This document shows positions 1 through 10,918 of a stretch of DNA of 25,087 nt, piece after piece. The stretch comes from Condylostoma magnum (Eukaryota > Ciliophora > Heterotrichea > Heterotrichida > Condylostomatidae), in contig CAKKTI010000121.1 in NCBI GenBank assembly GCA_920105805.1, positions 21,734-46,820 on the forward strand, written 5' to 3'. The first letter of the stretch is position 1, and the number at the start of each line of letters is the position of its first letter. The notes beneath the pieces were generated by a model. It was given only the letters and a program-made list of their open reading frames with translations. It searched no databases and was not told the DNA's origin. The translations under genes were made by a program, and so were the position numbers.

Positions 1-2
1 AA

Positions 3-182
3 GAGTACCTCAATAAATAGTTTCAAGAGCAATACAAGGATATTGACGAGGACGAGAAAAATGAAATGCGTAAAACTGGACTTGGGCAAAACTGCTAGAA
101 AAAACTTGCTCAAATTCTGCCAAAGGATGCTCTAACCTTCACATATCCAACTAATTATAACTTGCTTTCTAATACAAGATAA
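3..182 (+). CDS. C-terminal end of an unknown protein (cut by window edge)
   Basis: The reading frame starting at base 3 gives about 59 residues that look like a charged protein tail, rich in Glu, Asp, Lys and Gln (for example QEQYKDIDEDEKNEMRK), with TAG read as Gln twice. It most likely ends at TAA 180-182. If that TAA were sense, the frame would run on for hundreds of bases through the antisense of the anoctamin gene without meeting TGA, which is implausible. The gene is convergent with the anoctamin gene, whose stop lies only nine bases further on. The family is not recognised; the start lies outside the window. Confidence 0.5.
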
Positions 183-191
183 AACATTTTA

Positions 192-2537
192 CTAATTAAG
201 CTCTCTATCTATGCCATCTCTGTCTGCATTGGCTTTTCCTACATTAGCCATTTGTTAAAAGTAAAGCTTCCTTTAGCGACGTTGCTCTTCTAAATCCGCC
301 GGTTTTCCATATAGCCTTTCATTCACTACCCGTTTACCCCAGATTTGCCCCTGTTCAACTTCTTCCGGGAAATCGGGGATCCATTCCGACAAAATTGCCT
401 TTACTAGCAATACACCGTGCTCTATGGCTAAAAACATCATCCATTTCTGTAGTTGTGAGAAATCTGCGAATACATTAGCTGCGAAGATGACAATACCAGT
501 GTTTGTAAACACCCCGAAATATGCAACTATTCTAAGTATTGATGTCCATAGTCCTATGTCCTTTGCTACCTAAGGATACGGTCTTTTGGTTAAATAACAG
601 ATCTTTATAGCGTCTACTCGTATTTCTATGTTGGAGCTGATGAGAGCCAGGAAGGGTGCTAGTGGAAAGGCGGCTGAGAAGAGTACTATATACCCGTAGT
701 CTATTACAATCTCCATGTAGTCGTCAATGGGTGTTTCATATGTCTGAAGATTCAACTGCTGTTCCGTAGAACTTATAACATTTTCTTAATCATCCTCCTA
801 TGTCATGTTTTACCTCCTCCTATACTACTTCCACTGGCGTATCTTATGCGATATATAAGGCACCCCTAACTCTACAAGATTCAGTGAAAAATTAGTAACA
901 TAAATCACAGCTAATTAAGTACTCAACTCCGCCATACAGTCATAGTTCTCGTCAGGTTCTAGATGACTTTTAGCGAAAGCTATGTAAAACAGGGAGGAGT
1001 AACTGTTTATGAACTGAAAAATATACAGTTTTAGAATCAAAGCGTCGTTATACTGGCTGTCGTACTCGTAGTTTTCCCAGTCATTCATCTTTTAGGCTAC
1101 TTTTCTATACACATAGTTCATTATCTTGATTTAAACTACATTCAGCCAGGCACACATCTTCTAGCCCCAGTGCCCTGCTGCAAAGGTGGCCTTGTATAAG
1201 AATAAAGCAACAACTATAGCGCATACTGCAGCCGCGAACATTGACGATATGCTAAACCCTAGCAGTTACTTCTATCTCTGCTTTCACAAGCCTGACCCTA
1301 TTCTTTTCATTAGACCTGTGACCGGATCTTTCTCGTATTTTCCTTAGTAACTACTACGTTACAGCTCAACTTCCTGCAGATTCAGCATTCCTCATCTATG
1401 AGCATATGCATTTTCTCGTCTCACCCATAATCTTCTGAAAAGAGTAGATGATATTGCAATTAAGGGGCAGTATATAAGTAAAATCATCTCACCACTTGTA
1501 AAACTGTCTTTCCTTTGCTCATATGTCTCCTAAAACACAAAATTAACCAAAATTCAGGAAGTTAAGCCGATAAAAGCTGGAGGGATTAGCCACCAAGTAT
1601 AGAATTGTATCCAAGCAAAGTAAAAGGTGAGCTTTTCTCCAAAATAAGCTTTTATACTTTTAATGTCCTATGGCCTAAAAATAAGTCTTAATTTAGCTCA
1701 GTTGTTTTTAAACTGCTCTAATTCTTGCTGCTAATGCACTGGATAGTGATCAAATAAAACTCCACTAGATTTCAGTGCGCCGATGTCTAAAACGGAGTTA
1801 AGCATACTCATTAGTAGTCTTACTCTATCAATGTATCTAAAGTGAGTAAATTCTGTCATATGTTGCCCATATCTTAGTTTGTTACCGTGAGAGTCGTAGC
1901 AAATGTATAATCTGTCCTAGTCCTTGGATTATGCTTGAAGGTCATCTCTAGATAAGCTTAAATTGCCTTGTTCATTATCATTTATTTCTTTTATATCATA
2001 CTAAGCAAACGGCATTGAACGACTGAATCAGTCCTTTGGCTCATTCGGAAGTCGCATAAGTTGCAGTTTATAATCAGTCAGATCTGCTTGTATGTGATAA
2101 TTCTACTCAGTTGCTGCAAGTTTTAGGAAAATGTATTCTTTATCTAGTGAGTAAAACATGAAAGTTTTTAGATGAAGGCGGGTTCTGAGGATTCTCAATA
2201 AACTTTCACATACAAATTCTAAGAATTATCGGTATACAATTTTATCTGATTCAACACTTTTTATAAACTTTTTAAAGTCTTGTTTAAGTTCCTTTTTCGC
2301 TTCTATTTTCTTCTTTAAGTTCTTTTTATCCTCCTCACTCAATTTATGCCCTGGTAAACCATCTTACCGGATATCAGATGATAAAAGCATAAAGATCTAC
2401 TTGTAACTTTATTTAGCTTGTGATAGCAAAATCTCCTTCTACAGATAATCCGATTGAGTTGACGTTGAAAAAGGATTGTTTAGAACTAGAATATAATCAT
2501 AGGTCTCTTGCTTTTCCTAGGCTCCTGGTTCTTACAT
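192..2537 (-). CDS. Anoctamin (TMEM16 family membrane protein)
   Basis: About 781 residues in one uninterrupted frame when TAA/TAG=Gln and TGA=Trp. The N-terminus (TYDYILVLNN) fits the anoctamin cytosolic dimerisation region. It is followed by about ten hydrophobic segments with family landmarks: FINSYSSLFYIAF, ELGVPYI, DDYMEIVIDYGYIVLFSAAF, FPLAP, IEIRVDAIK, and the C-terminal IEHGVLL...IPDFPEEV. The Asn of FINSY and the Glu and Asp of IEIRVD correspond to calcium-binding positions in animal anoctamins, so a calcium-regulated scramblase or ion channel is likely; which of the two cannot be told. TGA is used for Trp at least five times. The start is the only ATG ahead of the conserved N-terminus. 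The end is TAG 192-194 followed by TAA 189-191, after an Asn-rich tail. Confidence 0.92.
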
Positions 2538-2546
2538 ATTTTTACA

Positions 2547-2975
2547 ATGGATGTGATTAAAAGAGATTAGTTAAAGGAAATTAATAAGCACAGGGAGAGG
2601 TTGAGTAATATGATTAGAAGCAAAAGGACTAGTAGTGTGCATAGTATTTAAAGTCGAGCTAACTCCAATCGTTAATTTAGGGTTTAAAGGTATAACCAGT
2701 AGTTGCAAAAAGATAATTTGCTAATAGTTTAGAGATTGTTGAAAATATCTAATAGAAATATTTAAAGGAGTGTTGATATTTCGATTAGATTGTCTCCAAA
2801 GCATCGTCGTCATAAATCAATACAAAACTAGTCTTAAGAGTAGAAATATCTGTAGGAAAAACTACACAAAGCAAAGCCAAGTATAAGCAGAAAGCAGATG
2901 TTAAATGAGTACAAACAGTCAAAAAGCCACAGAAACCGCCTTTCTAGGGCTAAATACATTGCTAAATTAATTTAA
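2547..2975 (+). CDS. Small basic protein, possibly CFAP97-like (ciliary)
   Basis: Reads as 142 very basic residues with TAA/TAG as Gln. The stretch RYNQQLQKDNLLIVQRLLKI resembles the core of the CFAP97/hemingway family (Arg, then Ile/Leu-x-x-(D/E)N-x-x-(L)...KL/LL-x-I), seen in ciliary and flagellar proteins; this is a resemblance by eye only. The start is uncertain: ATG 2547 leaves only nine bases to the divergent anoctamin start at 2537, while an in-frame ATG at 2610 would leave more room. The TAA at 2973-2975 is taken as the stop because an ATG of a well-supported gene follows six bases later in the same frame. A fused product of both genes cannot be excluded. Confidence 0.5.
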
Positions 2976-2981
2976 ATAAAA

Positions 2982-4031
2982 ATGAGCAAAAAGGACTTAA
3001 ACACTGTAAGTCTTTCCTATCTTTAGTAAAAGCTTGCTATTACAGTGTAAAAAAGGAATAGTAAGAGTATTTTTGAACTACAGCTATTACTATTAATAAT
3101 TACTCATCAAATCAGTATGTTTATCACTCTTTACTCTACTGATACAGATTAGTACAATATAAGTCTTAGTGTTCTATCAATATGTATTATAATGAGGCGA
3201 TCTCTATATACATTTTACTATTCATTGTGCATTTCCAACCCTTTAGGAACCTACTATAATTGAACCATGATTATTATAATGATTTCCATTTACACAGTTT
3301 TCACTGTCTAAGGAGTTCTGCATATTGTTCAAACACACTCAGCCTCCTATACATTTTACCTAATTCTGCCCATTATAGTGATTCTAGTAATAGGAAATGA
3401 CTCAAATTAGCGTTATCAATCAGGCTACAGTGACCTAATGGCTAATATATGCTAATCGGGCATTCTTTTAGGTGAAATTGTTTACTTTATGAGTTTATTG
3501 CCGCATATCTTTCTAAATAACTCAAACTATCTAATAAACTTCAACAAGTATTTCTATATACTCCTACTATAGATGCTAACTACCTTTATTTTCATCCTAG
3601 GAGAAAATATACGAAAAAGAGCAGTTGAATTGTGTTATATAGCAGCTCACTAGGGATCATGGACTCCAACTACAAGCCAGAAGGACAAAGGGGAATGATT
3701 GGGTTAAGTCGTATACAATAAAGATGTGATAGTGCGTTACAATGGATAATAATGAAAATCAGTAGGAATTTTTATAACCTCGGAGCCGGGAGACTAAGAA
3801 TCAGACCAGTTTTACCAGATTTGCTCGTATTTGCTATTTGTATACAAGGGGAGTTTGGCTATAGGAGCATTGGGAAGTGCTTTGAATTTAATATACATGG
3901 CAATAGCCCCCTTCTGCCCTAGTTACTTCATATAAGCTTTAGGGCTGTCGCTAGTCTTACTTAGAAACATTTCAGTATATAACGAAGTAAAATCAGCTAC
4001 TAAGTTTAATAGTTTTAAATGGTTTATTTAG
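2982..4031 (+). CDS. TMEM39 family ER membrane protein
   Basis: Encodes 349 residues with about eight hydrophobic segments. The order of features follows animal TMEM39A: an early FELQLLLLI segment, then MRRSLYTFY, then GEIVYFMSLLPHIFL, then the conserved soluble block AAHQGSW...VRYNG(QQW)KSVG...SEPGD, and two last membrane segments. Animal TMEM39A is described as an ER protein that affects secretory transport and autophagy; the same site is inferred here. TAG 4029-4031 is chosen as the stop because the tail after the aligned Arg then has the same length as in the human protein (22 residues). A later in-frame TGA at 4074 is the alternative. The protein is shorter than the animal form, mostly for lack of the central loop. 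It contains the run TAA-TAA-TGA (3747-3755) inside the conserved block. Confidence 0.85.
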
Positions 4032-4162
4032 GAAATTAATCTGTGTAATCTATCAATAAGTTTTCTGATTAATTGAACAGCTCATGTACTTAGTGTGGGA
4101 AAAGGTTGAATAAGAGCTATTATTAAGTATAAGACACAAGGAGTAAAAGTGTATAGAAGTTG

Positions 4163-4951
4163 ATGAGATAGAGGCAAAAGGCTAGTACTCCAGGGCCTGG
4201 GCATTACGATTAGCTCACTGTATCCACCAGTAAGGGATTTAGCTTTAATAAGAGTGTATAGAACTAAGATTGACTTGTGTAAAGCAAAGAAGAAGTAAAG
4301 CCTGCGGTAGGATTTTATACCTTAGATCAAATACTCAACGATGATTAAGAAAAAAGGAGGAAGTAAATAATATCCAACTTCCAGGAGACTTCAAAGCCGG
4401 GGTTTAATTCAACCTAGCAAAGATTTAACCAGAAGGCAGTTAATGTAATACCTGGACCTGGAAATTACTCACCTAAAACTCAAAGCTCCTATAAGTGTTT
4501 CAGCATTAACTAGCTTACCGGGTATGGAGGATTTACCAGTAAAGGGTGCTTTAGAGAGGTTTTCATGCCAAAGGAAGGCCCTGCCCCGGGCTAGTACAAT
4601 TACATAAGTAAAATCTAAAGTAAAAAGCAAAAAAAGTTTTAAAAAAGTCCGAGATTTGTGGGCAGAAAAGAACAAACACCTCCTGTTGGATAATATTCTG
4701 TATTGGATTAGTGACAAACTGCCAGAAGTTAGTCAAGGTTATCAAGAAATCCCAGATTTCACCAGTTGAAATCACCTAAAACACCTGGACCTGGGCACTA
4801 CGAGCCCAGAAAGCTTAAGTCAAGATCAATAAAAATGCTTAAATCTGAGAGATTTGGTATAAAAAAGCAAAGATAGCCTGGGCCTGCTGATTATGGTTCC
4901 TCAAAAACTCTTATAAAGAGAACTTATAATATAAAGTTGTTTAATGCTTAA
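4163..4951 (+). CDS. Sperm-tail PG-rich repeat (SHIPPO/STPGR) protein
   Basis: The 262 residues carry six spaced Pro-Gly-Pro type repeats: TPGPGHYD near the N-terminus, then VGFYTLD, IPGPGNYSP, APGQYNY, PVGQYSVLD, TPGPGHYEP and QPGPADYGSS. Such repeats define the ODF3/SHIPPO family, which lies along axonemal microtubules and in sperm tails and cilia. Between repeats the chain is basic and rich in Ser and Lys, as is usual. The start at ATG 4163 sits about ten codons before the first repeat. The end is a triple stop, TAA-TAA-TAG (4949-4957). TAG falls inside the first APG(Q)YN repeat and TAA inside the PVG(Q)YS repeat, both at a variable position, supporting a sense reading. Confidence 0.85.
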
Positions 4952-5075
4952 TAATAGTGTTTATATGGTTAGGATGACTATTCAGAATAGTTATTAGTGT
5001 AAATAGTAGTTGTATACTAAGAAAGCTCGAGTCATTTTTAAAACAGGCCAATTTGAACTGTTTTTATATAATTTA

Positions 5076-5342
5076 ATGGCAAGTTTTAGAATTGAAGTAC
5101 TGAATTTGTACAGATCTCATGTGAAGCTAATTTATAAGAATAAATAGAATGTAGAAGGCCTTGTTGCGGAAATAAGATAGTTTTATAAACAGCATAAAGG
5201 AATTCCTCGTAGCAACTTTGAGCTTGTAAGTTTTATGCAGTTAGATTGGGCTTTCGGGTAGGCAGAAAGACGTTATTTCTTTGCCAAGGATTCAAATACA
5301 GAAAGAGTTTGGAATTTTGTACCAAAGAACCGTAGGGATTAG
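5076..5342 (+). CDS. LYR-motif protein (probable mitochondrial assembly factor)
   Basis: A short protein of 88 residues with the LYR signature at the N-terminus (VLNLYRSHVKLIYK), then a helix with IRQFYKQHK and a C-terminal helix with FGQAERRYFFAK. This matches the size and three-helix layout of the LYRM/complex I-LYR family, whose members bind acyl carrier protein and help assemble iron-sulphur clusters or respiratory complexes in mitochondria. Which member it is cannot be told. TAG is read as Gln three times inside. TAG 5340-5342 is taken as the stop after a charged tail (KNRRD); further in-frame TAG and TGA follow within about 20 bases. Confidence 0.65.
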
Positions 5343-5439
5343 ATAATATTGGATTATTAGCCACTGTGATTTTGTTATGTTTTATTATAATTTTTGAGTG
5401 TTGGTATAACAGATCTATTAAGTTAGATGATTATATACA

Positions 5440-7962
5440 ATGCCAATAGCCCAGAATGCAATAAAGTTCTTCTGGTATTTATTTCGATATTTTAATAAGA
5501 TGGATAAGCGTACCAAAACACTTCTTGATTGATAACTTGAACTAATTGATTCGGGGGTAGAGTATGTCTTTCAATTTGGAAAAGATTATAGTCTTGTATT
5601 AGAAAAAATATTTTACATTGTGGATAGGTATAATCCTTTGAATCTGATTGAATTGAAAAACAATAGCTTGTTATAATCCTTCAGAAGGTAATTTGAGCTA
5701 TTAGACCAAGACTAAATGCAGGATAATTTAGAAGCTATCTTTACTTTCCAGGTATTAAAGCCTACAAATACAAAAGACTCTATTAAGCAGAATGTAGATC
5801 TAATTTAAGATTAACCAGATAGAACCAGCAAGATTTTTGGCCTGATTATTAATAGAAATGATTATTTTAAGCTTTATTCTTTATTAAATCAAAATCTAGA
5901 GGAGAAGCTGAAATTTGATACTACTAGATTGATAAAATGCTTACAAAAGTTTAAGTATAAAATTCTGGCTATTCTTTACATAGATCTAGATAATTTAGTC
6001 AATACCCACTGGCAGGAGCTTTGTCTAGAGAATATTTAAATCTACTTTAAGCCATAGGATATAAACTGGCTGCTTAGCCTAAAGAAAGTAGAATACATAA
6101 ACAATTAATAAGAAGAGGTAGAAAACAAATGCCCAAATTGTTAGTATGAGATATTAGAGAACTATTATATCTGTCATTTTTGTAAAACTCCTATTAAATC
6201 TAAGCAATTTATCTAATAATAAGAATAATAGGATCTTACAAATGTGATAAAAAGAATGATTAAAACATGTCAATATCCAGATTGTAGAGCACTTAATTTA
6301 TTAGAATCAAATCAATGTATTTAATGCGAGTTTACTTTAGAGAAATATCATTTGTCCCTTTCGGGATTAAAAATGGATGAATCTAAGATTAGTTGACTAT
6401 GCTTAAACTGTAATAATTGAAGTCAGGACAAGTTTTAATGCTCTCAATGCAACGAAGAAGATGAAGTAATTCTAAATGTTTTTGATTTAAAGATTGTGAA
6501 GCAATAAACTTAATGGAAATGCAAAGAATGCAACGAGTATAATTTCAGTTATCTTTTCGTATGTGAAAAATGCGGTGAAATAGATTTAGGCAGGTTTAGG
6601 GACAAAGATTTGATGTATAATAGAGATTTAGAATTAATAGAAAAAAGTTCTGTATATGAATGCTACTATTGTAGAAATCGATCAGTTAGAAATGAATATT
6701 GCTAAGAATGCTATGGTTTCAAAATTGATATAGACCATTTAGAAAAGTATTGGAAGATGTAATTAAAAGAAATTAAGGCTTATGAAATCAATTAGATAGT
6801 TTGCTCATGTAAAGATTATTTTTCCATTATCGAAAAAACGATATTTTGTAATGACTGCTATAAGCTGAAAGGCATTTATTACCATTTTATTCAGTTAAAA
6901 AAGGAAGAAAATAATATTTGTGATTTTATTAATAGAGTAAGGTGAATATGTTAAGAATGTTAGCAGTAAATAACAGTTGATCGTTATCATAGATGTAGGA
7001 ATTAACCCATTAAGACTGATGATATTAAGTACTTAGTTTGACTTTTGAATTTAGCAGCTGAGTATTTATGCTTACACTGCTTTAAGTGATCATAAGGATC
7101 TGAAATCTGCAGTGAGTGTGGGCATTTGGATGTTAGTGTTAAATAAATTTAAGAAATGTAAGACATTATGTGCGTAGATTGTAAGTATCGAGAAAAATAA
7201 TACAATAATCAATGTTTTTGTTGCATTGGTGAACATTTTAGTTAAAGTAATCAAGAATGAGCATGCAGTTAATGTAAAAGAATTAATAATGATTTGTATA
7301 AATTTTGCAACTGATGTAAACAAATTGATTCAGATCGAGAATAAGATAAAATGTTGTGAATAGCTTGTAATGTTTAGGAGACCAAGAAAGACTCTCATTT
7401 TAAAACAATGTATTCGTTTGAATGTCATCAGTGTTTAAATTTAAGAATTGTTGGTTTGGAGGAGGATATTAATTGTGAAGAATGTAAAAGAAGATATTAA
7501 GCCAAAATTTAATGTTGATTTAAAGATTGAGAAGATTACTGAAATAAAAAGTATGAAAATTCTGGTAAATGCTCTTGTGCAACTCGTGACTCTAGCATGC
7601 ATAGAATATATTGTATTGAATGTTGATAATTAAAAGAGTAAGTAAGGCTATCCTAGTAAATAAAATATGAGAAAGAAAATATAGACAATACTTTAAAGAG
7701 AATAAGACTTATTAATCAATTAGATAATCGCCCTGATAGATCGCTACTTTATGCAGCAATGGAAAGATATGATGTATATTAAAAATTAGTCGAAATACTT
7801 GAACTAAAAAAGTATTATGTTTTTGAAATAATATGTATAAATTGTAAACAATGAATAGAATTATAAGAAGTATGCCCTACATGCAATAATAGTGACTCTA
7901 ATATTACCCATTTTTTAGAGAAGTTTAATCATTACAGTTAAAGATATTAAGTAGTTAGTTAG
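5440..7962 (+). CDS. Large multi-zinc-finger protein (RanBP2-type and related Cys4 fingers)
   Basis: About 840 residues. The first ~230 are helical and carry no obvious family signature. From about residue 230 on there are roughly a dozen C-x2-C...C-x2-C units, among them WKCKECNEYN...CEKC and WACSQCKRIN...CNWC, which fit the RanBP2 finger (W-x-C-x2-C-x3-N-x6-C-x2-C). Others are looser (CPNC..CHFC, CLNC..CSQC, CINC..CPTC). RanBP2 fingers bind ubiquitin or single-stranded RNA; no specific role is assigned. Many of the finger Trp codons are TGA, and a Gln-rich run at 6214-6231 is made almost wholly of TAA/TAG. The end is uncertain: TAA 7939, TAA 7948 or the tandem TAG-TAA at 7960-7965; the tandem is preferred. 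It is convergent with the transporter gene, about 45 bases away. Confidence 0.8.
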
Positions 7963-8007
7963 TAATTAAGTAAGTTTTTAATAAAATTTCAACAATCTAG
8001 TTAAATC

Positions 8008-9327
8008 CTAAATTAATACACTAATACCTCCAACAACCCCCAGAAAACTCATAATAGATGCTAAAAGTATCACAGAACACAAGTAAACTCTTGAATTAGA
8101 AATCTTAATCATCATAAGTCCAGGTAATAACGATGAACAAGGAATTAAAAAGATCCCTCCAACAACAACAAACTAAACTAGAATATTTTCAACAAAAAAG
8201 GTGATCAAAAAGGACCCTGTTTGTACAATCACTTATATAGCATAAAATGAAACATTTTAATGCTAATAAGTATCCTCTAGTACCCTGTATTATATATCAA
8301 ACCTCAATTCATTGATCAAGAGAACTAAAGAGCTAGTCAATGTGATTATCAAAACCATATTCCCTGTATTCATACAAATTGATAGAAAGTAGGTCTCAGG
8401 TTATACTTCAGTAATCAAAATAGAAGATGATATTGGATCTCCTACAAATCCGAACAGTGCAATACTAAAACAGCATATAAACACTATAATTTAGCTTCTA
8501 TTAATAACTTTGGCCATTCTCCTCTTTGACCGTCTTTCCAGATTAAAGTACAATTTAGGCAATTTTTCCCCAGCATCAAATGCAAGTCAAATTATAGCAA
8601 TATACTGAGGTAATTCCCAGCTATATTAAATCCATATAATTTCACCAATCTGTATATTTTATAGATAGTAGGATAGCTGAAAAACAAGGACAACTATAAT
8701 ATAGAGTACTACCAAAACAGTAATATTACCTATATATTTCAACCACATAAATTTATCAGGGAAAAGAAGGATTATTGATATAAATCCATTAAATACAAGT
8801 AGCACTAGTAATCTTTATGTATTATCTCACTCAGCTTATAAAACCTGTACCATAAAATTCTGCATAAGTTTAAAAGCGACACCTTGATATACACAAATAT
8901 GGCAGAATTAAGCCAAGTAAATAGTTACAACCATAATCTGTCTAAAAATCTGATTAAAAGTTACATTTCCAAACAAAATATTGAACAATTCTGTATACGA
9001 GTAAGTTCTGGTGTAGTTCATTATATCTACAATTATTTTATCAAAAAAACTTACAAGAAAACTAATAAGAACAATCAAGCCCAGGCCTAATAAAACTCCA
9101 GTCTTACTGATTACATAAGGCAAAACTAACGCCCCTACTCCTAATTTCTATCAAGTAAGATTAATGATTGATTGCCTCACAGATCCTTTTTAAATTTTAG
9201 AAAAAGTGCGATCAACCCAGCTTCTACTTGGGGACTTTTATTTAAAGTTTTCGTAGGCTGAGGCTGATCTGCGTATTAACTTAGAGGAGGGCTAAGGATT
9301 AGGAGAGTGAGGTGATTTGCAGTCCAT
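8008..9327 (-). CDS. Amino acid/auxin permease-like transporter (AAAP family)
   Basis: About 439 residues with some ten or eleven hydrophobic segments. The first membrane segment has the family hallmark GVGALVLPYVISKTGVLLG, preceded by a basic, Ser-rich cytosolic N-terminus (SSKLIRRSAS) and the usual SIINLTWQKLGVG approach. Members are proton- or sodium-coupled amino acid symporters in plasma or vacuolar membranes; the substrate cannot be told. The C-terminus SFLGVVGGISVLI is typical of the last helix, so TAG 8008-8010 is taken as the stop. The start ATG at 9327 follows an AT-rich run and lies 47 bases after the PDI-like gene's end on the same strand. The order of the two suggests only close packing, not a shared role. 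Confidence 0.85.
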
Positions 9328-9374
9328 TATTATTATAAAATTGGTATAAAATCTCCTTTTAATTTTTCATAAAT

Positions 9375-10883
9375 CTAAAATTAATCCCTAAATACTCTCA
9401 AATGCTCGTCAATAAACTCTTGTAAGTTCTCTTATGTAAGCTCTTCCTAGAAAACAGTGGGCCTATCTGGGTGGTCCATAGGAACATATAAAACCTTAGG
9501 CAAACTTGTAGCTTGGTATTAAAATGGCAGTTAATTTCTAACTCCGTCTACTTTAACAATTGACAGTCTTCCAGTGTCCCTGTACTTAGCTCCTAATTTT
9601 TCAAAATGTCCTAAAATTTCAGTGTTTATACTATTAGTATCGTAAATATATACCAAAACATCCGAATCAGTATACATCACATGGTCCTTGAAATTCCTTC
9701 CTACTAGATGCTTTACGTCGTTTTCCCATAAATCCTTTAGAGGTGGCTCTGATTTTATATACGGCTTTATTGATCCTTATGCGTAAAGACGTATTTGACC
9801 TTCTATAGCAAAGGGATTAAAATACCCGTAGTCATTGAACAGCTAGTCCTGGTATACTATATACTTAATACCCCTTCTAAGACTTTCAATCACTAGAAAA
9901 ACTTTGTCTTAAAGCACATTATACTCCTCCATCTCAAATCCCATTGTACTTTTATTAACAATAGCAAAATTGTACTTCTTATCACTCTCAAATTCTGATA
10001 ATTAGTCCTTAATAGCAGTGTAAAGCCTGTTTATATAATATCTAATAGTGCTATAATTTAGCCTTTCATCAAAATCGAACCAAAAAGTGATTAAAGGCTT
10101 AGTTTTATCTGCTCTCAGTACATCTCTATTATCCAGATCATAATAAGCAATTGCGGAATAGTAGTATTTATCTACAAACGCCTAGAGCTCCTCGAAGTTT
10201 TCCCATGAAACTAAAGGAACATACTTTCTACTCACTGGAGTCAGCATTATATTCCCTCTAGAAATAACAACGGCCTCTGAGTCAATATCAAACTTAACAT
10301 ACCAACTTCCATCTTCATTTATAGCAAATCCGAAATTATACCTGCCGGAGTTCTTATAAGCCAATTCCAAGAAGTCCTTGTACTTCTCACTTTCTTTGTT
10401 ATCAAAAACACCAACAACGATTCCCTTTACAGGTGCAGTTTCATCTACGAATCTATCAATTTCTTATATATCCGTAAATTCATGTATTACAGACCTTCGA
10501 CTTACTAGAAACTGCTGTAGGTTTTCATTATCTACAGGCAAAGGGTACTTTTCAGACTCCATTGTGTTAGTCCTGAAGTACCTTATAGAGGGATACTCCA
10601 TTTCAAAGTACTTAGATTCTATGCCTTGGTTTTCCCTAAGTGAAGCATCTATTTTCCCAAAGACTACATCATCGTAGTCACTGTTGATTTCCTCTGAAAT
10701 CTGCTTGAACCGGGTTCCAAATCTCTGGCATTCTGGACTGTGTCGTATATAGTAGTAGACAACTCTGAGTTTATCTTAGTATTCAACTAGGAACTGCTCA
10801 AGGTTGGTTGAGTGTAATTCAAAGATTTAGTTTTCCATCAGATATTTTGACGTGGAGAGTTGTAGTAGTAAGAGGGAAATCAT
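9375..10883 (-). CDS. PDI-like protein of the secretory pathway lacking redox cysteines
   Basis: About 502 residues, the usual PDI length, opening with a short hydrophobic signal-like segment (MISLLLLQL). The thioredoxin-fold order a-b-b'-a' can be followed: YQDKLRVVYYYIRHSPEC at residues ~35-52, then FGKIDAS, SIRYFRT, then b/b' strands, and the a'-like block VKHLVGRNF...DVLVYIYDTNS followed by SIVKVDGV and LPKVLYVP. Classical PDIs have WCGHC in both a domains. Here the first site is HSPEC with a single Cys and the second has none, so it probably acts as a chaperone or scaffold rather than an oxidoreductase. There is no KDEL-like tail; the end reads VFRDQF. The stop is TAG 9375-9377, or TAA two codons earlier. 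Confidence 0.82.
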
Positions 10884-10918
10884 TTAAATATGAAAAATTA
10901 GATTTAAAGCTTGTATTA

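Noticed and set aside
4469-4775. Two overlapping minus-strand open frames
   Set aside because: Antisense of the PG-rich repeat gene; the + strand shows the PGPG-Y motifs.
7090-7323. Hydrophobic minus-strand open frame
   Set aside because: Antisense of Cys-rich zinc-finger repeats; complementary codons of such repeats give hydrophobic shadows.
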